A DNA stretch of 16,016 nucleotides from JBEKOF01 sp050015895 (GTDB lineage: Bacteria > Verrucomicrobiota > Verrucomicrobiia > Limisphaerales > Palsa-1400), in the NCBI GenBank assembly GCA_050015895.1, contig JBEKAN010000076.1:1-16016 (forward strand), in the 5' to 3' direction. Shown piece by piece: positions 7,210-13,290 of the stretch. The position numbers were made by a program, and so were the translations under genes. Every line of letters starts with the position of its first letter. Positions within the stretch are counted from its first letter, which is position 1. The notes beneath the pieces were generated by a model that saw only the letters and a list, made by a program, of their open reading frames with translations, did no database searches and was not told the origin of the DNA.

Positions 7210-8166
7210 ATGAAATCGCTCACCTCCATTGAGTATCGTTCGGTTTCGGATTTGAACCGGAGCATCGTTGACAACCTGGGCCGGGTTCCGCAGGGGGTGG
7301 ATTTGATAGTGGGAATCCCCCGGAGCGGACTACTGGCCGCCAGCCTCGTGGCGCTGCATTTGAATCTGCCCCTGGCGGACTTGGACGGCTTCCTGGGCGG
7401 CCGGACCTTGGGCGGGGGCCAGAAGCTGCAGTGGAGCAAAGCAAAATCCGGCCCCGGCTGCTGGAGCCAGGCGCTGGTCCTGGACGACAGTGTGAACACC
7501 GGGGCAGCCATGCGCGAGGTCAAAGAGCGGATCGCACAAAGCGGGATCCGGGTCCCGGCGATTTACGGATGTGTGTACCTGAATCCCGCCGCGGGAGGCG
7601 AGGTGGACTTCCATTGCGAGACCTGCCGGGTGCCGCGCATATTCGAGTGGAACATCATGCACGACCCGATTCTGCGTGCCGCGTGTGTGGACATTGACGG
7701 GGTCCTGTGCCGCGATCCGACGGAAGAGGAGAACGACGACGGGCCCAAGTACACGGAGTTCATTTCCCAAGTCCAGCCTCTGATCGTGCCCAGCGTGGAA
7801 ATGGGCCACCTGGTCACCTGCCGCCTGGAAAAGTACCGCGGCCCGACGGAGCAGTGGCTGGCCCGGCACGGGTTCCAATATGGAAAGCTGGTGATGATGG
7901 ACCTGCCCGACAAGGCGGCGCGCCTGAGCGCCGACAACCACGCCGACTTCAAAGCGGCCTTCTATCATCAATGCAACTCCTGCCTGTTCATCGAGAGTTC
8001 GCTCTGGCAGGCCAGGACGATTGTGGGGCGGACGGGCAAGAGCGTTTTTTGCGCGGAAACCCGCGAGATGCTCGCCCCCGGTGTGACCTCCAAGTCCCGG
8101 CGGCTGGCGCTGAAAATCGTTCCCTATCTCTGGCGCAGGATCAAATCAGCCGCCGGACAGCGATGA
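7210..8166 (+). CDS. Phosphoribosyltransferase-HAD fusion protein
   Basis: This 318-residue protein has two domains. Residues 1-150 resemble a type I phosphoribosyltransferase: LIVGIPRSG at 32-40 and the PRPP-binding loop ALVLDDSVNTGAA at 88-100. Residues 158-290 look like a HAD-type phosphatase: CVDIDGVLCRDP with putative catalytic Asp161 and Asp163, Thr203 in LVTCR as motif II, Lys248 in ADFKAAFY as motif III, and an acidic FIESS as motif IV. Proteins of this architecture occur in surface-glycan loci, but the substrate is unknown to me. A plausible inference is a phosphoribosyl addition followed by dephosphorylation to modify the glycan or its carrier. It has no signal peptide and should be cytosolic. 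It follows the flippase by 15 nt. Domain assignments are motif-based. Confidence 0.78.
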   Translation: MKSLTSIEYRSVSDLNRSIVDNLGRVPQGVDLIVGIPRSGLLAASLVALHLNLPLADLDGFLGGRTLGGGQKLQWSKAKSGPGCWSQALVLDDSVNTGAAMREVKERIAQSGIRVPAIYGCVYLNPAAGGEVDFHCETCRVPRIFEWNIMHDPILRAACVDIDGVLCRDPTEEENDDGPKYTEFISQVQPLIVPSVEMGHLVTCRLEKYRGPTEQWLARHGFQYGKLVMMDLPDKAARLSADNHADFKAAFYHQCNSCLFIESSLWQARTIVGRTGKSVFCAETREMLAPGVTSKSRRLALKIVPYLWRRIKSAAGQR

Positions 8167-8252
8167 AATTCAAACAAGTCCGAGACGCTCTTGCAGAGGC
8201 GTAAAAACTGTCGCCAATGCGGCCAAAGCGGCTATCCTTGCGGTGATTCCAA

Positions 8253-9380
8253 ATGCAATCGAATGACCAGGCAATTCCTGTGGCGGCGCCGGACCTGACC
8301 GGACGCGAGGAGGAATATGTGGTGTCCGCGATTCGCAGCACGTGGATTTCCTCGACCGGCCCATTTATCGGGCGATTTGAAAACGAATTCGCGGCGCTCT
8401 GCGGGACACGAACGGCCATTGCGGTGAGCAATGGAACGGTGGCGTTGCATTTGGCGCTGCTGGCCCTGAACGTGAGGCGTGGGGATGAAGTGATTGTTCC
8501 CTCGCTGACCTATATCGCAACCGCCAACGCAGTGCGCTATCTTGGGGCGGAGCCGGTGTTCGTGGACGTGGACCCCGAGACTTGGTGCCTGGACCCGAAA
8601 AAGATCGAGGACGCCATCACCTCACGGACAAGAGGCATCCTGCCGGTCCACCTATACGGGCATCCGGCCGACATGGACGCGATCAACCACATCGCGGGAG
8701 TGCATGGATTGTGGGTGGTGGAAGACGCGGCCGAGGCGCCGCTGGCGACATACAAGGGGCGGCCAACCGGGGGATTGTCCCCGATTGGGACCTTCTCCTT
8801 TTACGGCAACAAAATCTTCACCTCCGGCGAGGGGGGGGCGCTGACGCTTTCGGATGCCGCGCTTGAAGTCCGGGCGCGGACGTTGCGCGGACAGGGAATG
8901 GATCCGCAACGCCGGTATTACTTTGCGGTCACCGGCTACAACTACCGGCTGACCAACATGGCATGCGCGCTGTTGTGCGCGCAACTGGAGCGGCGCGAGC
9001 AGATCCTGGCGCGGAGAAGGGCGATTTACAAGCTGTACCGCGAATCGCTGGCGGGAATTCCGGGAATCCATTTCCAACCGGAGGCGTCGTGGGCGAAGAT
9101 TTCGCCCTGGTTGTTTTGCATCACGGTGGATGAAAAGGAATTCGGCAGGAGCCGGGATCATCTGGCCCAGAGACTTGGGGAGAAGAAGATAGAGACCCGG
9201 CCGTTCTTCATGGCGCTGCACCGGCTGCCGCCCTTCCGGGAAGGTTCGAGGCTCCGTGGCGAACACCTGCCGGTGACCGACCAACTAGCGGCAACCGGGA
9301 TGAACCTGCCCACCTTCACCGGCTTGTCGGACGAGAACGTGGGGCGTGTGGCCGACGCCATAAAGGAGATGGCCGGCTGA
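8253..9380 (+). CDS. DegT/DnrJ/EryC1/StrS sugar aminotransferase (perosamine-synthase-like)
   Basis: This 375-residue PLP enzyme belongs to the nucleotide-sugar aminotransferase family. It shows PFIGRFENEFA (37-47), SNGTVALHLAL (59-69), the PLP-ring Asp in VVEDAAE (Asp158) and the Schiff-base lysine in FYGNKIFTSGEGG (Lys187). The FSFYGNKI…GEGG context is typical of GDP-perosamine synthases, which aminate GDP-4-keto-6-deoxymannose from glutamate. A UDP-4-keto sugar is also possible because no dehydratase is in view. Length is normal for the family. The gene lies 86 nt after the PRTase-HAD gene. The original downstream neighbour, 25 nt away, was the acetyltransferase now split off by the mobile element. 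An N-acetylated 4-amino-4,6-dideoxy sugar is the likely joint product (inference). Confidence 0.92.
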   Translation: MQSNDQAIPVAAPDLTGREEEYVVSAIRSTWISSTGPFIGRFENEFAALCGTRTAIAVSNGTVALHLALLALNVRRGDEVIVPSLTYIATANAVRYLGAEPVFVDVDPETWCLDPKKIEDAITSRTRGILPVHLYGHPADMDAINHIAGVHGLWVVEDAAEAPLATYKGRPTGGLSPIGTFSFYGNKIFTSGEGGALTLSDAALEVRARTLRGQGMDPQRRYYFAVTGYNYRLTNMACALLCAQLERREQILARRRAIYKLYRESLAGIPGIHFQPEASWAKISPWLFCITVDEKEFGRSRDHLAQRLGEKKIETRPFFMALHRLPPFREGSRLRGEHLPVTDQLAATGMNLPTFTGLSDENVGRVADAIKEMAG

Positions 9381-9405
9381 CGCGAGATCCCGGTTTTTTT
9401 GCGCA

Positions 9406-9417
9406 ATGACTCCACAA
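9406..9417 (+). pseudogene. Stranded native 5' end of the acetyltransferase gene
   Basis: ATG ACT CCA CAA lies 25 nt after the aminotransferase stop. If the element (9418-10857) and one 8-bp target copy are removed, these codons join GAC CGC TTG GAA in the acetyltransferase frame, giving MTPQDRLEF. As it stands, translation from this ATG runs into the left terminal repeat and stops at 9442-9444 after 12 residues. Confidence 0.8.
9410..9417. repeat. Left target-site duplication (CTCCACAA)
   Basis: These eight bases immediately outside the left terminal repeat match CTCCAGAA at 10858-10865 at 7 of 8 positions. Eight bases is the usual duplication size for the IS1595 family. Confidence 0.82.
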
Positions 9418-9442
9418 GGTAATAATATACTTGCAACAACAT
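9418..9442 (+). repeat. Left terminal inverted repeat of the element
   Basis: It begins GGTAATAATATA and ends AACAACAT. It pairs with 10833-10857 at 23 of 25 positions; the mismatches are at 9430 and 9434. Confidence 0.9.
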
Positions 9443-9459
9443 AACCCGTGTGGTATATT
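9431..9459 (+). promoter_or_regulatory. Sigma-70-like promoter of the element
   Basis: TTGCAA (9431-9436) and TATATT (9454-9459) are separated by an ideal 17 nt. The -35 box lies inside the terminal repeat. The -10 box ends only 6 nt before the ATG at 9466, so transcription would begin at or beside the start codon and the mRNA would be nearly leaderless. Confidence 0.6.
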
Positions 9460-9465
9460 ATTCAT

Positions 9466-10176
9466 ATGAATAAGGATACTAAACTTCCTGAGACACTGAA
9501 TGAGGCTATAATCTACTTTTCCAACCCGGCTGTCGCCCTTGAGTTCGTCAAAAACATCCGCTGGCCTGACGGCAAGGTGAAGTGCCCGCGTTGCGGCTCC
9601 GCCGATGTCTCATTCACCGCCAAGCGCCGGGTTTGGACGTGTGAGGATTGCCCGAAACGGGAACAATTTTCTGTGAACGTGGGCACGATCATGGAGGAGA
9701 GCCACTTGCCGCTGGACAAATGGCTTGCGGCTTTTTGGCTGATGGCGAGCGCCAAAAACGGCATCAGTTCATACGAGATTGCGCGGGCGCTCAAAGTGAC
9801 GCAAAAGACGGCGTGGTTCTTGGAACACCGGATTCGGCTGGCCCTGAAATCCGGCAGCCTTGAAAAAATGTCCGGCGAAACCGAGGCGGATGAACGTCTC
9901 GAAAGCACATTCAATCAACTTGCGGATCAATGGCGCAATGAAACAGGAATGTTGTCAATCATCCAGCAAAAGGCGATGCACCCGGCATATCAAAGAATCA
10001 TTGGCATTGGAAAACCGGCTTTACCGCTGATTTTGAAATCACTCGAAAGAAAGCCAGAACACTGGCTATGGGCCTTGCGGGCGATCAGCGGGGAAGAGGT
10101 GGCAACTGGAATTGGAGATTTCAAGTCGGCGGTGTCCGCTTGGTTGGTGTGGGGAAAACAGAAAGGCTATTTGTAA
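9466..10176 (+). CDS. Chimera: IS1595 transposase N-terminus fused to a small protein of unknown function
   Basis: This 236-residue protein starts at ATG 9466; a GTG at 9448 is in frame but overlaps the -10 box. Residues 1-143 are an IS1595/ISXO2-type transposase N-terminus: a zinc ribbon with Cys40, Cys43, Cys59 and Cys62, a helix-turn-helix around 98-125 (SSYEIARALKVTQKTAWFL), and LEKMSGETEADE. In intact relatives this last block continues into the DDE nuclease (…DETFIGG). Here residue 144 onward (RLESTFNQLADQWRNET…) is unrelated. It contains MHPAYQRIIGIGKPALPLIL (171-190) and HWLWALRAISGEE, which I recall as a stand-alone family of about 100 residues often preceding DUF7689 genes. The catalytic second and third acids are absent, so it cannot transpose on its own, though it might still bind the ends. 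An internal ATG at 9868 could express the second half alone. Confidence 0.85.
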   Translation: MNKDTKLPETLNEAIIYFSNPAVALEFVKNIRWPDGKVKCPRCGSADVSFTAKRRVWTCEDCPKREQFSVNVGTIMEESHLPLDKWLAAFWLMASAKNGISSYEIARALKVTQKTAWFLEHRIRLALKSGSLEKMSGETEADERLESTFNQLADQWRNETGMLSIIQQKAMHPAYQRIIGIGKPALPLILKSLERKPEHWLWALRAISGEEVATGIGDFKSAVSAWLVWGKQKGYL

Positions 10177-10619
10177 TGGGCGTTGCCATGATTGAAAAGC
10201 AGTTCCCTAAAATGCGCAAACAGGGATACAGGATAACTAGCGTTGGAACGCCGGATTACAATTGCTTCGCTTGGGCAGTGGGCATAATTTCGCAGTGGTG
10301 GTCTCCAGAGGTTGAAGACGGCTACCACTGGCCGACGGATGTGCCGCGAAAATTGGAAGTAAAGACATTTTTGAGACTCTATGAATTGACTGGCGGCTAT
10401 TTGCCCTGCATCAGCCGTGAATTTGAACGGGGTTTCGAGAAAATTGCACTTTATGCAAACGATGTGGGGCAGCCGACGCACGCCGCAAAACAAATGGAAT
10501 CGGGCAAGTGGTCAAGCAAATTGGGCGACTGGGAGGATGTGGAACACGCCACGCTTGAAGCATTGGAGGGTGATTTTTACGGAAAGGTCGCGCAAATTCT
10601 GAAAAGACCTGTAAAATGA
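10176..10619 (+). CDS. DUF7689-like protein, cargo of the element
   Basis: This 147-residue protein starts at ATG 10176, overlapping the preceding stop by one base (TAATG), which implies translational coupling; ATG 10188 is an alternative. Conserved-looking blocks are TPDYNCFAWAVG (about 27-38), WWSPEVEDGYHWP, then FEKIALYANDVGQPTHAAKQ, WSSKLGDWEDVEHATLEAL and a short basic end. The Cys in YNCFAW and the His in PTHAA and EHATLEAL recall papain-like Cys/His arrangements, but this is only suggestive. The block order matches my memory of DUF7689, whose function is not known to me. It has no signal peptide or membrane segment. Its pairing with the preceding HPAYQ-type domain suggests one functional unit. 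Confidence 0.72.
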   Translation: MGVAMIEKQFPKMRKQGYRITSVGTPDYNCFAWAVGIISQWWSPEVEDGYHWPTDVPRKLEVKTFLRLYELTGGYLPCISREFERGFEKIALYANDVGQPTHAAKQMESGKWSSKLGDWEDVEHATLEALEGDFYGKVAQILKRPVK

Positions 10620-10623
10620 TTTT

Positions 10624-10794
10624 GTGAGCGGCAAGAAACATCAGGCAGCCGACGAAATTCCGCTGATTCCGTTTGAGGACTTCAAGAAGTCCGTCAAGCA
10701 AATCCTGTCGAACACGAAGGCGGAATCAGACCGGCAGTTGGCTGAATTTCAGGCCAGCAACCTGAGACGGCGCGAGGCCAAGAAGCGTGGTTGA
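10624..10794 (+). CDS. Small basic protein, distal gene of the IS1595-like element
   Basis: This 56-residue gene starts at GTG 10624, 4 nt after the preceding stop, and ends 38 nt before the right terminal repeat. The protein is charged and probably helical: EIPLIPFEDFKKSVKQIL, a Gln/Ser-rich middle, then NLRRREAKKRG. I recall similar small genes (…DFKKxVKxIL…) directly downstream of IS1595 transposases. If so, this gene belongs to the original element, and the two-gene module replaced the sequence between the transposase N-terminus and this gene. The role is unknown; an accessory of transposition or a passenger regulator is possible. Confidence 0.65.
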   Translation: MSGKKHQAADEIPLIPFEDFKKSVKQILSNTKAESDRQLAEFQASNLRRREAKKRG

Positions 10795-10832
10795 AAACTG
10801 ACGCGGCGGCCCGCGATCCCAGAAAATGGCCC

Positions 10833-10857
10833 ATGTTGTTACAACTATATTATTACC
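10833..10857 (-). repeat. Right terminal inverted repeat of the element
   Basis: ATGTTGTTACAAC…TTATTACC is the reverse complement of 9418-9442 with two mismatches. Its first three bases form an ATG in frame with the acetyltransferase. Confidence 0.9.
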
Positions 10858-11345
10858 CTCCAGAAGACCGCTTGGAATTTCGAGGTTTGTCGCCCCAGGA
10901 TGTGGAGGCGCTTGCCGATTTTTTTGACACGCTGGTCAAATCGGGCGCGGAGGAGTTTTTTCATCCACATCCATTCACGAGGCGCGAAGCGGAAAGCAAG
11001 TGCAACTATGCGGGAAAGGACTTGTATTATGTCCTGGCAGGCGGCAAACGGATTGTCGGCTACGGCATGCTTCGAGGCTGGGATGAAGGTCATGAGATCC
11101 CAAGCCTGGGAATTGCAATCCATCCTGATTTTCGCGGGAGGGGATACGGGAGGCTTCTCATGGGGAACCTGCATGCGGCGGCCCGATGGCGGGGGGCCAG
11201 GGTGATTCGGCTAAAGGTCGAGCGTGGCAACGACCCGGCCAGGAAGCTCTACGAAACCCTGGGATATCACTTTGATGTGGAAAGGAACAATGAATTTGTG
11301 GGACTGTGCGATTTGGTGAAGCAGTGCGAAGCTCCAAGGTCGTGA
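10833..11345 (+). CDS. GNAT-family N-acetyltransferase with a start supplied by the mobile element
   Basis: This is a protein of 170 residues if read from the ATG inside the right terminal repeat (MLLQLYYYPPEDRLEF…). A TTG at 10791, overlapping the preceding stop, is another in-frame option. The GNAT fold is shown by YYVLAGGKRIVGYGMLRG (beta 2-3), SLGIAIHPDFRGRGYGRLL with the acetyl-CoA loop RGRGYG (101-106), and NDPARKLYETLGYHF near the C-terminus. The original protein probably began MTPQDRLEF, so only a short N-terminal segment changed and activity may survive. Next to a perosamine-type aminotransferase, it likely acetylates the amino group of the nucleotide sugar (inference). The next gene's GTG overlaps this stop (GTGA). 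Confidence 0.85.
   Translation: MLLQLYYYPPEDRLEFRGLSPQDVEALADFFDTLVKSGAEEFFHPHPFTRREAESKCNYAGKDLYYVLAGGKRIVGYGMLRGWDEGHEIPSLGIAIHPDFRGRGYGRLLMGNLHAAARWRGARVIRLKVERGNDPARKLYETLGYHFDVERNNEFVGLCDLVKQCEAPRS
10858..10865. repeat. Right target-site duplication (CTCCAGAA)
   Basis: It matches CTCCACAA at 9410-9417 with one substitution, which would change the codon CAA to GAA. The substitution is either mutation after insertion or divergence between strains. Confidence 0.82.
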
Positions 11346-11846
11346 CGAATCTCAAAGTACTGGTGGATTGCCGGAGCTTGGACATGAGGCATGCCAAAGG
11401 GCTGGAGAATTTCGGGCTCGCCATCATCCAAAGTCTGGCGCCGGAGGTCGGAGAGGTGACCGTGGATGTTTGCAAACCTTCGCGGGCGGCTTACGAGAAA
11501 ATGTGCGCCGGACATGCCAACATTTCGTTCGTGCATGATCCGATCCAGGGTTTCGTGGCAACGATGTCGGAAAAGGGGAAATTGGGCGGTCTTTTTCCCC
11601 GAGTCGCGCAAACACGGACTTGCGCTCTCCTATTTCGGAATCGCAAGGAATTATTTTGATTTGGACGCGGGAATTTACGCGGAGGTGATGTCGAAAGTGA
11701 TGGAGTTGGATCCCGCGTTCCGCCCGAAGGAATCCCGATTGTACAACACGACGTGGCGAATTTTCGGATTTGGCGTGGCGGAAGCCCTTGCCAGCGCGAA
11801 AAGAAAATGGACGAAAAGTTCCCGCGCGGGCGGGTCCCGCCGCTGA
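11342..11846 (+). pseudogene. Frameshifted unrecognised gene in the polysaccharide operon
   Basis: Translation from GTG 11342 (overlapping the acetyltransferase stop) gives MTNLKVLVDCRSLDMRHAKGL… and runs out of frame to a stop at 11659. The next frame carries a protein-like continuation, ESRKHGLALSYFGIARNYF… to the stop at 11846. Removing one base from the T5 run (11592-11596) or C4 run (11597-11600) joins them as …KLGGLFPESRKHGLALSYF…, about 167 residues. The tail (LDPAFRPKESRLYNTTW, then a basic end) is reminiscent of glycosyltransferase C-termini, but I cannot name a family. A homopolymer sequencing error is as likely as a real mutation. Confidence 0.65.
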
Positions 11847-11910
11847 GATTTTCCCGAAATCAAGGATCATGAGACCAGAGTCATAAAAGGCGGCTTGTGC
11901 CGCTTGGTGA

Positions 11911-13125
11911 ATGAAAATTCTGCTACTGAACCAGACGTTCCATCCCGACGTGGCGGCCACGGCGCAGTATTTGGCGGATTTGGCGGCGGAACTGGCGGCG
12001 CGGGGGCATTGGGTGACGGTGGTGACGGGACGGCGCTCTTATGAGAACCCGAAAATTGTGTTTGCCGCGCGCGAGACGTGGCGCGGGGCGCGGGTTTACC
12101 GCGTCTATTCGACGGGGTGCGGCAAGAGGACATGGGGGGGGCGGGCGCTGGATTTTGGGAGTTTCATTTTGTCGTGCTGCGGGAGGCTGGCGCGGTTGGA
12201 GAGGCATGAGTTGGTGGTGGCCTTGACGACGCCGCCGTTGATTTCGTTCATTGGGGCGTGGAGGGCGCGGTTGTGGCGGGGCCGGTTTTGTTATTGGGTG
12301 ATGGATTTCAACCCGGATGAGGCCATTGCGGCGGGGTGGTTGCGGGAGGGTTCCATGGCGGCCCGGGTGCTGGAAGGGATGTCGAGGTTCAGCCTGCGGC
12401 GGGCCGACGCCATCATCGCGCTGGATCGTTTTATGCGGGACCGGATCGCGGCCAAGGGGATCGCAAGCGAAAAAATCGCCGTGATTCCGCCCTGGTCGCA
12501 TGACGACGCGGTTCGATTTGATCCGGCCGGCCGGAGGCGGTTTCGGAGGGAGCAGGGTCTGGAGGGGAAGTTTGTGGTGATGTATTCGGGCAACCACAGC
12601 CCGGTGCATCCGCTGGACACGTTGATGGAGGCGGCCGGGCGGATGCGGAGGAACTTGGAGGTGGTGTTTTGCTTTGTGGGGGGCGGGAGCCAGTTTGCGC
12701 GGGTGCGGCAATGGGCGGAAGAAACGGGGGTCAGCGCGCGATGCCTGCCTTATCAGCCGCTGGAGGGGCTGGCCGCCTCGCTTTCGGCGGCGGACGCGCA
12801 CGTGGTGGTGATGGGGAACCGGTTCGTGGGATTGGTCCACCCTTGCAAGATTTATAATATAGTGACGGTGGGGGCGCCGGTGCTTTACATCGGGCCGCGG
12901 CCCAGTCACGTGACGGAAATCCTGGATGGGATCGGCCCCGGGCGCGCGTGGGCCTGCTTTGAACACGGGGAGGCGGGGCCGTTGGCGGAGCAAATTGAAA
13001 AGCTGGCGGCGGGCGGGCGGCAGGAGGCGCGGGAAACTGCCGCCGGTCCGGCGGCCGGTTTTTCCCGGGGAGTGCTGCTGCCGCGGTTGATTGGGGAGTT
13101 GGAGAAGCTGGGAGAGCGGGCCTGA
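11911..13125 (+). CDS. Glycosyltransferase family 4 (WcaI-like)
   Basis: This 404-residue GT-B fold enzyme starts at ATG 11911. The N-terminal domain begins MKILLLNQTFHPDVAATAQYL…ELAARGHWVTVVTG (acceptor side), with VMDFNPDEAIAAGW near residue 130. The C-terminal nucleotide-sugar domain starts near residue 215 with KFVVMYSGNHSPVHPLDTLMEA, followed by FCFVGGGSQ and LPYQPLEGLAASLSAADAHVV. The usual EX7E motif is not intact: the matching stretch reads GLVHPCKIYNIVTVGAP, as in some WcaI-like members. It probably adds a sugar to the lipid-linked repeat unit on the cytosolic face. It lies 64 nt after the frameshifted gene and is the last polysaccharide gene in view. Codon use is extremely G-rich, which also creates a long meaningless antisense frame. 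Confidence 0.9.
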   Translation: MKILLLNQTFHPDVAATAQYLADLAAELAARGHWVTVVTGRRSYENPKIVFAARETWRGARVYRVYSTGCGKRTWGGRALDFGSFILSCCGRLARLERHELVVALTTPPLISFIGAWRARLWRGRFCYWVMDFNPDEAIAAGWLREGSMAARVLEGMSRFSLRRADAIIALDRFMRDRIAAKGIASEKIAVIPPWSHDDAVRFDPAGRRRFRREQGLEGKFVVMYSGNHSPVHPLDTLMEAAGRMRRNLEVVFCFVGGGSQFARVRQWAEETGVSARCLPYQPLEGLAASLSAADAHVVVMGNRFVGLVHPCKIYNIVTVGAPVLYIGPRPSHVTEILDGIGPGRAWACFEHGEAGPLAEQIEKLAAGGRQEARETAAGPAAGFSRGVLLPRLIGELEKLGERA

Positions 13126-13159
13126 ATCGGGCAATTGGATGATAAGACGAAACTGGAGC

Positions 13160-13189
13160 CACAGATTGACACAGATTAACACAGATTTT
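13160..13189 (+). repeat. Three tandem copies of CACAGATTNN
   Basis: CACAGATTGA, CACAGATTAA and CACAGATTTT follow each other without spacing. The next bases, TCTGACAGGATTAACAG, carry a related ATTAACA motif. Such strings are familiar from intergenic regions of Verrucomicrobiota, Planctomycetota and cyanobacteria (recalled, not checked). Confidence 0.65.
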
Positions 13190-13290
13190 TCTGACAGGAT
13201 TAACAGAAAAAGGCGCCCGACTGGCCAGGGACAGGACACGGCGTGATGAATGCGGGACAGAAGCGCCCCCTTTTTGCGCAAGTCACTTTG

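Larger units (their letters stand above)
9418..10857 (+). mobile_element. IS1595-like element with cargo and a defective transposase, 1440 bp
   Basis: The ends are 25-bp inverted repeats with two mismatches, flanked by an 8-bp target duplication with one mismatch. The element carries three genes in a row: a transposase N-terminus fused to an unrelated small protein (9466-10176), a DUF7689-like gene (10176-10619) and a 56-residue gene (10624-10794). The interior is visibly less GC-rich than the flanks, which suggests transfer. The DDE nuclease region is missing, so movement would need a full-length relative in trans. Insertion fell after codon 4 of the acetyltransferase gene. The family assignment rests on the zinc ribbon, the GETEADE block and the 8-bp duplication. 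Confidence 0.88.

Noticed and set aside
8163..8204. 13-codon reading frame (MKFKQVRDALAEA) overlapping the PRTase-HAD stop
   Set aside because: Too short to support as a gene. No attenuator structure or run of regulatory codons is visible, so a chance frame is more likely than a leader peptide.
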